From: Anoxybacillus tengchongensis
Lineage (GTDB): Bacteria; Bacillota; Bacilli; Bacillales; Anoxybacillaceae
Assembly: GCF_014201585.1 (NCBI RefSeq)
Contig: NZ_JACHES010000007.1
Location: forward strand, 21,507 to 85,506
Direction: 5' to 3'
Length of the DNA: 64,000 nucleotides
This document shows positions 8,627-16,123 of the stretch, one piece after another; position 1 is the stretch's first letter; each line of letters starts with the position of its first letter. A program made the translations under genes and the position numbers. The notes under the pieces are model-generated. The model was not told where the DNA came from, did no database searches, and saw nothing but the letters and a program-made list of their open reading frames with translations.

Positions 8627-9772
8627 ATGTCACGATTGAACCGTTATTATTTAGCGCCTGATTTAGTCATTACATATCCTGATGGACAACCGCACTTGCA
8701 TCTACCTTCTGTAAAACGCACTTTTAAAGTTGATTGGAAGGTATGCGAGATTATCTCCATGTTTTCGAGTGAAGACACAAGCTTACAACCGATTTTTTCA
8801 GAATCAATGATAACAAGTATTGTCGAACACTTGGTCAAAAATGGAATTCTCATCGACAAGGAAACAGATTACAATTTGACCATTGAGCAAATCGTAGAGG
8901 AATGGCAAGATTGGGATGAATCATCTTGGTTCCTTCATCTACAAACAAAAGATTCAAAATTTGAAACCACTGAAGAAGGTAGATTGAAAAATGTTGAAGA
9001 ATTCAGAAAAAAAAGATCTCCTGCACCACAATATTTCAAGTGCAACTGCACAACATCTAGCATAAAACTACCGACTCCTAGTAAACTTTTAGATCAAACT
9101 TTGGTCAATTCTTTTATGAAACGTAGATCCTGTCGACGTTTTTCTGAAGAACCAATTTCACTACAAAACTTAGCCGATGTTCTATTTTACACGGGGGGGA
9201 TTCTTTTCACAAATGACACACACTCCTATGGAATCGTAGCCAAAAAGCCCTCTCCCTCTCCGGGTGGACGACATTCAATAGAGTTATATCCGATTGTGAA
9301 TGCATGTGAAGGTTTACGAAGCGGTGTGTACCATTACTGTCAAAAACACCACGCTTTACATCTTATTGAGGCAGAAGAAGACGTGAAGCCATTTCTATAC
9401 GATGTCCTATATGGGCAAGATTATTTCCTGAATGCCGCAGTTACAGTTTTTTATACAAGTGTTATAGATCGTTTAAAATGGAAGTATAATACCAGTAGAG
9501 CCTATCGGCTCATGCATCTAGAAACAGGCCATTACGCGCAAAACTTTTTACTTATCTGTACTGCTCTTGATTTGGGTAGTTTTGTTACTGCAGCTTTCAA
9601 GGATAGTGTTATAGAAGAGAAATTGGGGATTTGTGGGATTCACGAAGTTGCGATGTACGTCTCCGGTATGGGCCATATTGTGTTTGATAAGACTACGCGA
9701 TCAGATATTGAATATGGACAAGTACTGCCTGAAGGAATCGAGATTCGTCTCCCTATAGGAGACCATAGCTAA
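8627..9772 (+). CDS. SagB-type flavin dehydrogenase, copy 1
   Basis: The 381-residue protein has the two-part layout of SagB/ThcOx enzymes, FMN-dependent oxidases known for turning azolines into azoles in modified peptides. Residues 1-90 look like a winged-helix/RRE-type peptide-binding domain (YYLAPDLVITYPDGQ...HLVKNGILI). The nitroreductase-fold domain starts near residue 160: MKRRSCRRF (FMN-binding arginines), DVLFYTGGILF, SPSPGGRHSIELYP and GVYHYCQKHHALHLI. It also keeps LKWKY with Lys286-Tyr287, the catalytic Lys-Tyr pair of this family. A CNC motif precedes the dehydrogenase domain. The ATG at 8627 has a weak site (GGGAAAGGG). No YcaO partner is present, so the chemistry may not be azole formation. 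Confidence 0.88.
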   Translation: MSRLNRYYLAPDLVITYPDGQPHLHLPSVKRTFKVDWKVCEIISMFSSEDTSLQPIFSESMITSIVEHLVKNGILIDKETDYNLTIEQIVEEWQDWDESSWFLHLQTKDSKFETTEEGRLKNVEEFRKKRSPAPQYFKCNCTTSSIKLPTPSKLLDQTLVNSFMKRRSCRRFSEEPISLQNLADVLFYTGGILFTNDTHSYGIVAKKPSPSPGGRHSIELYPIVNACEGLRSGVYHYCQKHHALHLIEAEEDVKPFLYDVLYGQDYFLNAAVTVFYTSVIDRLKWKYNTSRAYRLMHLETGHYAQNFLLICTALDLGSFVTAAFKDSVIEEKLGICGIHEVAMYVSGMGHIVFDKTTRSDIEYGQVLPEGIEIRLPIGDHS

Positions 9773-9793
9773 CGAAAAGGGGAAAAGGAGTCA

Positions 9794-10966
9794 ATGGAAG
9801 ATATTTATAAATACAAACTAGCACCAGACTTGGTTATTACTTACGTCAACAGGAAGCCTCAATTGAGGATACCATCGCAACATCGTCGTTTCGAAGTTGA
9901 CTCGAAAGTCATGAGTGTCGTCTCTGCATTCACAGGGAACCCAGAAGAGACTTTACATAGGCTAGAGAAGACCATCTCCAAAAACACAATACAAGCTATT
10001 GTTAATAAGTTGATTGATGTCGGTGTTCTCATTTCCGCAAACGAACAAAAACAATCACAAACCTCAGAAATAGTTATGGAATGGGCAGAGTGGGGAGAAT
10101 CCACTTGGTTTGTCCATCTTGAAAGCCGTGATGCCAATTATAAGTCGTCCGATGAAGTGGGTGAGGAATTTATGGAATCATCCGAATCACCTCCCCCTAC
10201 ATATAAATGTAACTGTGAAAAATCAAATATCACTTTGCCTAAACCTAGTACCTTATCAAATATGACCATTTCCGATGCTTTAACACTTCGAAGAACCTAT
10301 CGAAACTTTTTGCCGGAATCAATCAAGCTACAAGAACTTTCCGATCTTCTGTATTATACAGGCGGAATCCTCTTCACAAATTCGACTCGGTTCTTTGGAC
10401 GGGTTGCAAAGAAGGTCGCTCCTTCGCCTGGAGGTCGGCATGCAACGGAATTATATCCAGTCATAAATAATTGTGAAGGTCTGGAAAGAGGCATTTATCA
10501 TTATTGTCAAAAACATCACGCCCTGCATCTTCTTTCTAAGATGGATGATGTTAAATCATTTTTGGGTGAAGCATTGTATGGCCAAGACTACTTTCTGGAT
10601 GCATCCGTTACAGTTTTTTATACAAGTGTTATAGATCGAATTAAATGGAAATACAAAGGCGCACGCATTTATCGACTTATGCATTATGAAACCGCTCACT
10701 ACGCGCAAAACTTTTTGTTAGCGGGAACAGCACATAATTTAGGCGTTTTCACGACGGCAGCTTTTAAGGAAAGTTTAGTAGAATCAAAACTCGGTATTGA
10801 CGGAGTACATGAAGTGGCCATGTATGTAACAGGAGCTGGACAAAAAGATGAAATAGGTCCATATGCTCGCGCCGGCATTGAGCTAAGTGAAAACGTACCG
10901 GCAGATTTTAAAATTGCCCTGCCAAAAGCTCTTTCTTCTACAGCTGAACAAAAGTTACTAGGGTAA
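9794..10966 (+). CDS. SagB-type flavin dehydrogenase, copy 2
   Basis: A 390-residue paralogue of the gene 21 bp upstream; about half the aligned residues match by eye along the whole length. It keeps the N-terminal peptide-binding-like domain (YKLAPDLVITYVNRK), the CNC motif, LRRTYRNF, LLYYTGGILF and SPGGRHATELYP. The WKY triplet sits at exactly the same residue numbers (285-287) as in copy 1. AAGGAG lies 4 bases before the ATG. Two full-length copies with intact active-site residues suggest a heteromeric enzyme or two successive oxidations rather than a decaying duplicate. The last 40 residues differ most and may be the specificity region. Substrate is inferred to be the 31-residue peptide. 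Confidence 0.88.
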   Translation: MEDIYKYKLAPDLVITYVNRKPQLRIPSQHRRFEVDSKVMSVVSAFTGNPEETLHRLEKTISKNTIQAIVNKLIDVGVLISANEQKQSQTSEIVMEWAEWGESTWFVHLESRDANYKSSDEVGEEFMESSESPPPTYKCNCEKSNITLPKPSTLSNMTISDALTLRRTYRNFLPESIKLQELSDLLYYTGGILFTNSTRFFGRVAKKVAPSPGGRHATELYPVINNCEGLERGIYHYCQKHHALHLLSKMDDVKSFLGEALYGQDYFLDASVTVFYTSVIDRIKWKYKGARIYRLMHYETAHYAQNFLLAGTAHNLGVFTTAAFKESLVESKLGIDGVHEVAMYVTGAGQKDEIGPYARAGIELSENVPADFKIALPKALSSTAEQKLLG

Positions 10967-10978
10967 GGTGTAGATGTC

Positions 10979-12250
10979 ATGAAGTTGCTAGTTTCTCAAT
11001 ATTCGAAAATAAAGAAAGTAGTTCATTCACAACCTTGGAGTGCGCCCTTTCTAGGGGCATTGTTTCTAGATTCGTTCGGATCGGGGTTAACCATGCCATT
11101 TTTAGTTCTTTTTTTTCTAAAGACGAGTGGTCTTTCGTTGGAGCAAGTAGGTCAAATGCTATCGATTAGTGCATTGGCTGGATTACTGGCCATACCTGTC
11201 TGCGGTGTAATCGTGGATCGATTAGGTGCAAAGCCTGCTGCTCTTGCAAGTTTTTGGTTACGAGGAATCGGAACTCTTGGATATTTGATATTCCATAATA
11301 TTTGGGGATTGACAATCGCAGCGACCATTGTTGTCTGGGGACAGCGGGCATGGCCAGTTGTGAACCAAACGATCATCTCACAACTTGTCTCCAGCGAGAA
11401 TAGAACGATGTGGTTTGGAAGTTCTCGAAGTTTACGGAATTTGGGGAATTCTTTAGGAATGCTCATAGGTACAGGTATCATAGCAATATTTAATACACCA
11501 TTTGCTTATGGGACGTTAATATTCATAGATGCATTCAGTTTTCTTATTGCAGCCGTGTTGATTGCAAAAATTCCGTTGCGCAACCAATCAATTATAAAAA
11601 AAGAGCCGATTTCCAAAAAGGTTTGGGCTATTCGTTTTTCATACGACTCAAACTTAATGCGTTTTTTGGTAGCAGTTGCTCCGATGACCTTTATGTACGT
11701 TGTTTTAGTTTTCGCAATGCCTGCTTTTATAAAGGAGATAAGTCCAGACCTTAGCTGGATTTCTGGTTTGTTATTTACAGTAAACAGCCTTTCCGTTATT
11801 GTCCTTCAGGTTCCGCTGTTGTTTTTTACACATCGCTTGAACGATTTGCAAAAAATAATCGTCGGTTCGGTTGTTTTAGGCTTATCTTATATCATTTTCT
11901 TAGGAAGTACATTTTTAGCATCTGCACACTTGAACTTTTTTGTTCCACTTCTTTTCGTCGGAATTCTTCTCTTTAGTTGTGGAGAACAACTTTTTTATCC
12001 AGCGTCTGCAACAATTGTGGGGGAAATTGGTCCGGCTGAGAAAAGAGGGAAAAGCATTTCGAGTTATCAGCTCCTCTATGGAATCAGTAACGCGATCGGT
12101 CCCTTCATTGTAGGATATTTATTAACAAGAAATATTTCCTTCTGTTGGTTGTTTTTTGTGGTGCTTGCTTTTGTTGGCGTATTCCTACAGTGTATGTTAT
12201 TACCCAATATAATTGAACAATCGCGTTCTCGTGAATCAACAATATTATAG
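10979..12250 (+). CDS. MFS transporter, probable exporter of the cluster product
   Basis: The 423-residue membrane protein has about 12 hydrophobic helices. Features of the major facilitator drug-efflux type are GVIVDRLGAKPAALASFWLRG in the loop after helix 2 and a central hydrophilic loop (RNQSIIKKEPISKKVWA). It starts 12 bases after the second sagB gene with AAGGTG upstream and is clearly in the same operon. An export or immunity role for the modified peptide follows from context only. The IS-flanked AT-rich DNA downstream marks the end of the operon. Confidence 0.88.
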   Translation: MKLLVSQYSKIKKVVHSQPWSAPFLGALFLDSFGSGLTMPFLVLFFLKTSGLSLEQVGQMLSISALAGLLAIPVCGVIVDRLGAKPAALASFWLRGIGTLGYLIFHNIWGLTIAATIVVWGQRAWPVVNQTIISQLVSSENRTMWFGSSRSLRNLGNSLGMLIGTGIIAIFNTPFAYGTLIFIDAFSFLIAAVLIAKIPLRNQSIIKKEPISKKVWAIRFSYDSNLMRFLVAVAPMTFMYVVLVFAMPAFIKEISPDLSWISGLLFTVNSLSVIVLQVPLLFFTHRLNDLQKIIVGSVVLGLSYIIFLGSTFLASAHLNFFVPLLFVGILLFSCGEQLFYPASATIVGEIGPAEKRGKSISSYQLLYGISNAIGPFIVGYLLTRNISFCWLFFVVLAFVGVFLQCMLLPNIIEQSRSRESTIL

Positions 12251-12402
12251 GTATAAAAAATGCTAAAAATAACGAGACGTAAAGCGCGATGAGTGTATTT
12301 GAATATTCAAATCCTTTCGAAATTAATTAATTTGATGATTTTGATATCACCCCTTATTATAAACATAAGATGTGAAAATTTTAAAAAAAGGAGTAGCATA
12401 AG

Positions 12403-12774
12403 GTGAGTAAAATCTTAGTATTGTATGATAGCTGGTGTCCAATCTGTATGAGAGTTAAAGAAAATATTCATAAGCTAGATTGGTTTAACCTTATTGAACT
12501 AGAGAGTATTAGAGAAGAAAATAATTTAAATATACCTATCACTGACCTTGAAAAAGAAATGTATTGTATAAACTTAGAAACAGGAAAAATCACAAAAGGT
12601 ATTGACGCAATCGCTTCTATTTCAGCAAGACTTCCGTTGATGATGTTATTTTGGTTACCTTTAAAATTATCAAGCTACTTTGTTTTTGGTCATAAACTCT
12701 ACAATTATATAGCTAAAACCAGAATAATTATTCCGGTTAATAACTGTGATGGAGACACCTGCAATATAAAATAA
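12403..12774 (+). CDS. DCC family (DUF393) thiol-disulfide oxidoreductase-like protein
   Basis: The 123-residue protein starts with GTG, 9 bases after AAAGGAG. It begins LVLYDSWCPICMRV, the N-terminal DxxCPxC signature that gives the DCC family its name (here D-S-W-C-P-I-C), with a thioredoxin-like fold expected. Two more Cys lie in the C-terminal tail NNCDGDTCNIK. Members often neighbour or fuse with HTTM membrane proteins, and one lies at 6105-7640. The gene is much AT-richer than the core genome. The 3' end of the coding region is embedded in its own terminator. Reaction and substrate are unknown. Confidence 0.8.
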   Translation: MSKILVLYDSWCPICMRVKENIHKLDWFNLIELESIREENNLNIPITDLEKEMYCINLETGKITKGIDAIASISARLPLMMLFWLPLKLSSYFVFGHKLYNYIAKTRIIIPVNNCDGDTCNIK

Positions 12775-12793
12775 AGCAGGAGTCTCTTTTTTT
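12752..12793 (+). terminator. Terminator overlapping the 3' end of the DCC gene
   Basis: GAGACACCTGC (12752-12762) pairs with GCAGGAGTCTC (12776-12786) with one mismatch, followed by seven T. The stop codon at 12772-12774 is in the loop, so terminator and coding sequence overlap. Confidence 0.85.
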
Positions 12794-13132
12794 GAAATTT
12801 ATATATGTAAGAACATCTAAAATTACTGATTTACATATATAATAAGAAAAATCCGAAAACGAACAATATTATTCATGCATGGGAAAACTCTAATATCTAC
12901 CTGACGAGGCAATTTGGGTTTTTGGTCAAGTCCAAATTATTGTGTAAATTCCCCTTTGATAGAAAACATGGACCGGAGACTGGACGTATGGTAGGTAAGT
13001 CCGACAAGTCTCCTGCCGGTCGCCTTCATGTTGTCAAGGAACAGGTGTGTCAAGGAGCTTTCGCGGCATATCCTCGCTTCGCTCCGATATTCCATGTTCT
13101 CCTTGGCACAGCGAAGGGTTTATCTGATGTTA
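12794..13132 (+). other. Non-coding stretch, possible remnant of another insertion sequence
   Basis: About 340 bases with no convincing gene. The first 100 bases are very AT-rich; from about 12940 composition changes sharply to GC-rich and repetitive-looking (ATTGTGTAAATTCCCC near 12939, then GTCCGACAAGTCTCCTGCC and two TGTCAAGGA-type segments). ATTGTGTAAA resembles ends of IS256-type elements. A 78-codon frame at 12922-13158 has no ribosome site and runs into the IS3 left end, so I do not call it a gene. Confidence 0.4.
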
Positions 13133-13200
13133 GTCTAGATTATAGACACAACGAATAGAGAAATGTACAGTAAATCTATCAATGATGAGGGGTGTCTATA

Positions 13201-13488
13201 ATGACAAGACGTTTTGATAAAGAATTCAAAATACATGCAGTAAAATTAGTTGTCGAGGAAGGAAAGGCGGTCGCTCAAACCGCAAGACAACTCGATATTT
13301 CGCCAAAAACTCTTCACAAATGGGTCGCAGATTATAAAAAAGATGATGAGCATAGCTTTGTGGGGAGTGGAAACCTTAAGCCGGAAGATCGTGAAAAGCG
13401 TGAACTTCAAAAACGTATTCGGGATCTGGAGGAGGAAAACGCGATCTTAAAAAAGGCCATGAGCATCTTCGCCAAAAACCAGAAGTAA
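13201..13488 (+). CDS. IS3-family transposase OrfA
   Basis: A 95-residue DNA-binding subunit. The ATG at 13201 is 9 bases after GAGGGG. It has a helix-turn-helix (TARQLDISPKTLHKWVADYKK) and a C-terminal leucine-zipper-like coil (RELQKRIRDLEEENAILKKAMS), as in IS3 OrfA proteins. The frame contains the slippery A_AAA_AAG at 13449-13455 for making OrfAB. No lesion is seen. Confidence 0.93.
   Translation: MTRRFDKEFKIHAVKLVVEEGKAVAQTARQLDISPKTLHKWVADYKKDDEHSFVGSGNLKPEDREKRELQKRIRDLEEENAILKKAMSIFAKNQK
13449..13455 (+). promoter_or_regulatory. Programmed -1 frameshift site of the IS3 transposase
   Basis: A_AAA_AAG is in the correct phase of the OrfA frame (codons TTA-AAA-AAG). Slipping back one base gives a continuous reading KKGHEHLRQKPEVIYTFIH that runs into OrfB. 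That joined segment matches the usual YxFIxxHRxEF lead-in of IS3 OrfAB proteins, which supports a functional site. Confidence 0.85.
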
Positions 13489-13526
13489 TTTATACATTCA
13501 TTCATACGCATAGAAAGGAGTTTCGC

Positions 13527-14357
13527 GTGGCGAAGATGTGTGAAGTCTTAGGCGTTTCAAGAAGTGGATACTATGCATGGGTCAAACGACCAGAAAGTCA
13601 ACAAAAGAAAAGACAGGAAGCATTGAAAAAGCAAATCAAAAAGATTCATATCGAGTCAAGAGAAACGTATGGCAGTCCAAAAATCACAAAAATCCTTCCG
13701 AAACAAGGGGTTAAGGTATCTCAAAAAACGGTCGCCAGAATCATGAAAGATGGTGATATTCGTTCAAAAACAAAGAAAAAATATAAGGCAACTACAAACT
13801 CGCAGCATCATTTGCCTGTGTATCCTAACTTATTGAATCAGCAGTTTGAAGCAGATGAGCCGAATCAAGTATGGGTGGCGGATATCACGTATATTTGGAC
13901 GAAAGAAGGATGGCTGTATTTAGCTTCGGTCATGGATTTGTTTTCTCGTAAAATCGTTGGCTGGTGTCTTTCCGAGCGAATGACAAAAGAGTTAGTGATC
14001 AAAGCGTTAAACCGAGCCATCGACGAGAGAAAGCCTCAACCAGGTCTGATTCACCATTCGGATCAAGGGAGCCAATATGCATCGAACGAGTATCAAGTCA
14101 TCTTACGACAGCACGGAATGCAAACCAGCATGAGTCGAAAAGGAAACTGCTATGATAACGCATGTGCGGAATCGTTTCACAGCATCATCAAAAAGGAACT
14201 GATTTTTCACGAGACCTTTGCAACAAGGGAAGAGGCCAAACATCGGATTTTTGAATATATTGAGTGTTTTTATAATGCCGAGCGAATTCATTCCGCTAAT
14301 GAGTACATGTCTCCGATGGCATATGAGAAGATGTATCAGCAAGGCAAAAAGCAGTGA
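13527..14357 (+). CDS. IS3-family transposase OrfB (DDE integrase)
   Basis: The 276-residue catalytic part starts with GTG at 13527, 6 bases after AGAAAGGAG, if translated alone; the active transposase is the OrfAB fusion. It has the HTH_21-like region (ETYGSPKITKILPKQGVKVSQKTVARIMK) and an rve integrase core with all three acidic residues: Asp in VWVADITYI, Asp in HHSDQGSQY and Glu in ACAESFHS. Length and motifs are complete, so this IS copy may still be active. Confidence 0.93.
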   Translation: MAKMCEVLGVSRSGYYAWVKRPESQQKKRQEALKKQIKKIHIESRETYGSPKITKILPKQGVKVSQKTVARIMKDGDIRSKTKKKYKATTNSQHHLPVYPNLLNQQFEADEPNQVWVADITYIWTKEGWLYLASVMDLFSRKIVGWCLSERMTKELVIKALNRAIDERKPQPGLIHHSDQGSQYASNEYQVILRQHGMQTSMSRKGNCYDNACAESFHSIIKKELIFHETFATREEAKHRIFEYIECFYNAERIHSANEYMSPMAYEKMYQQGKKQ

Positions 14358-14397
14358 ACTCTTCTCTCCACAAAGTCACGATATAAGGGGCATCTTT

Positions 14398-14446
14398 CCT
14401 CTTGAGGAGGGGAAGGGTTTACCAAACCGTTTTCCTTCTCAAGAGG
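14398..14446 (+). terminator. Large hairpin downstream of IS3 orfB
   Basis: CCTCTTGAGGAGGGGAAGG (from 14398) pairs with the segment ending at 14446 (CCTTCTCAAGAGG) as a 23-bp imperfect stem over a 3-base loop. It lies inside the IS between orfB and the right inverted repeat. It has no T tract, so it may block read-through transcription or translation rather than act as a classic terminator. Confidence 0.5.
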
Positions 14447-14513
14447 CCACCAAACGAAGTGCGGTAGTAGGGTTTTAAAGTTTTTCTCGATTTTACGTGT
14501 CCATTTTCTTGAC

Positions 14514-15065
14514 ATAATACCAACATTTATTAAGCCCGCTAAAATATCCGCACCAGATGGTTACTGCTATGGGGGAGACAATCGTGACTTTTCTGCTTCT
14601 GCTAGCACTTATCGTACTCGAGTCGATCTCTCGATTTATTGGCAAGATAGGACTTATGGATTTTCAAAATACACAAGCGATTCTATTCGCTATAATAAAA
14701 ATGATAATGGTACATGTGGTTCAACGGAATTGGCAAGAAAAAATGCTGGGACATCAGGTATAACGGCTGTAAAGGAATGGATTACATCCAGTGAAGCACA
14801 ATTTCAAATTTCCCATTCTGTTGGATTGCCGTTTCGCATGGATGTCCCACCGAATATTGATTACAGCTATAGTTTAAATATTCAAAAAAGTGGAGTTACT
14901 TATATTAATGGTAGTCATGACCAGTATCCTTGGCATGAAATTTATAGATCGGATAATGGTGGAACATGGAAAACTCTGTATCAATTTAATCCTGATGCTG
15001 CAGGTACAAATGTCAATTATTTATTTCCTTGGTACCCCAATAAGAAAATCGCAGTGAGTAAGTAA
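14514..15065 (+). pseudogene. DUF3238-like protein, 5' end removed by the IS3 element
   Basis: The frame is open from the IS right end to the TAA at 15063, giving about 183 residues starting IIPTFIKPAKISAPDG. The TFI...GGDNRDF segment and GGTWKTLYQFNPDAA/HDQYPWHEIY resemble DUF3238 proteins of bacilli (TFIP...GGDNR.F near the N-terminus). No start codon with a ribosome site lies in the remaining part; an in-frame TTG at 14730 would drop the conserved block. The missing 5' piece is not on the other side of the IS, so rearrangement followed insertion. Function of the family is unknown. Confidence 0.7.
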
Positions 15066-15091
15066 TTTTATATTAAAAGGGGATAGTATAA

Positions 15092-15409
15092 GTGAAAAAA
15101 TTTTTAATAGGAGTTTTGTTGGCGTTTGTCACGTTTGCCCTTTCGCTCTCATTATTTAGCACTTTTTCTTTCTTTATTGCCATTTTTCCAATTGCAGTAC
15201 TAGCTGTTCCGTTTATATGTGCAGTAACAGAGGCGCTCATTTCTTTTGTCGATGAAAAATGGGGATTTAAATGGGATTGGGCGGTTGTTTTAGGGATCGC
15301 AACGATTACGTCGCTTCCTTTTTATTCTTCTTTTGTTTTTACAGCTCCGATTTATATGGGAGCACTGGGATATTATGTAGGGAGAAGACTATGTGCTCGA
15401 TTACATTAG
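15092..15409 (+). CDS. Small integral membrane protein, unknown
   Basis: The 105-residue protein starts with GTG, 9 bases after AAAAGGGG. It has an N-terminal hydrophobic segment (FLIGVLLAFVTFALSLSLF) and at least two more (FIAIFPIAVLAVPFICAVTEAL; AVVLGIATITSLPFYSSFVF). It lies 26 bases after the broken DUF3238-like gene and was probably co-transcribed with it, so it may now lack its promoter. I do not recognise the family. Confidence 0.65.
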   Translation: MKKFLIGVLLAFVTFALSLSLFSTFSFFIAIFPIAVLAVPFICAVTEALISFVDEKWGFKWDWAVVLGIATITSLPFYSSFVFTAPIYMGALGYYVGRRLCARLH

Positions 15410-15532
15410 AGGCAATGTAGGTGTGTTCGGGATTATTTAATCCATTTTTGCAAGTGATGTGATGTTTGATAGAGAGAATGATAAATGAAAGAAGCATATG
15501 AATCGAATTTCATAGAGAGGGAAATGCCCTCT

Positions 15533-16054
15533 CTATGAAAACAACCGATTTCTCATTTTGAAAAGCTCTCGTTCCGTCATCGTTGTTTTATGAACGGTGA
15601 AATCAACGTCAAGTTGGAGGTTGTTGAGACGTTCGTTGAATTGTTTGTAGTGGGAGTCAATTTTTTCGTTTAGTGCGTGGATTTCTTGCTTCATTGCTGT
15701 CATTTCACCGCGCATATGATGGATGTCCATCGTTAAAGCTTCCAGTTTCGCATCCGTTTCGTCTTGACGATGGAGAAGAGCATTCATAAGATCGTAGAGC
15801 TCTTTTTGTCCATTTTTTAATGCTTGTTGCTCTTCGAGAATGAGCTGTTGCTCTTTGCGGAATGCATTCATTTCCTCCCGCAACGAGTTTATTTCTTCGC
15901 GGAATGTTTTCTGCTCTTCACGAATGGCTTGTTGCTCTTCGCGAATAGCCATTTGTTCCTCACGAATGGCTCGTTGTTCTTCACGAATGTCCTGCAACTC
16001 TTTTTGAATGTCCGTGACGACGAGTAAAATTTTCTCCAATAATTGCTCGCTCAT
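15533..16054 (-). CDS. Repeat-rich coiled-coil protein A
   Basis: A 173-residue soluble protein, ATG at 16054 six bases after AAAGGAGG (the longer frame start at 16081 has no site). The middle is a run of seven-residue units around REEQ (AIREEQMAIREEQQAIREEQ), encoded by 21-bp direct repeats. The C-terminus (LEALTMDIHHMRGEMTAMKQ) resembles that of the protein at 21350-21874 (YDALALDVHNMQGNITRLTN). Expected to form a long parallel coiled coil. No enzymatic motif. Related proteins are common in Anoxybacillus-like genomes, but their role is unknown to me. Confidence 0.8.
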   Translation of the reverse strand: MSEQLLEKILLVVTDIQKELQDIREEQRAIREEQMAIREEQQAIREEQKTFREEINSLREEMNAFRKEQQLILEEQQALKNGQKELYDLMNALLHRQDETDAKLEALTMDIHHMRGEMTAMKQEIHALNEKIDSHYKQFNERLNNLQLDVDFTVHKTTMTERELFKMRNRLFS

Positions 16055-16123
16055 CTTCTCACCTCCTTTGTACATAACCATATTATAACATCATTCGACA
16101 AAAAAAGGAGATAAAAAATCCCC

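Larger units (their letters stand above)
13133..14513 (+). mobile_element. IS3-family insertion sequence, apparently intact
   Basis: It is bounded by imperfect 31-bp inverted repeats (13133-13163 and 14483-14513, 22 of 31 matching), starting GTCTAGATTATAGACAC on the left and GTCAAGAAAATGGACAC on the right. It encodes OrfA and OrfB in the -1 relation expected for IS3. The right end abuts the coding region of a DUF3238-like gene and removes its start. I see no clear 3-4 bp target duplication. Confidence 0.85.

Noticed and set aside
8627..10966. Ordinary nitroreductases
   Set aside because: Both have the extra N-terminal peptide-binding-like domain and the SagB motifs (SPGGRH..ELYP, GxYHY, WKY), not found in small soluble nitroreductases.
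12922..13158. 78-codon frame between the DCC gene and IS3
   Set aside because: It has no ribosome site, mixed composition, and runs into the IS left inverted repeat. No recognisable protein features.
14557..14763. Hydrophobic 68-residue frame starting at 14557
   Set aside because: It is a shifted reading of the DUF3238-like remnant, whose frame carries the conserved GGDNRDF segment.
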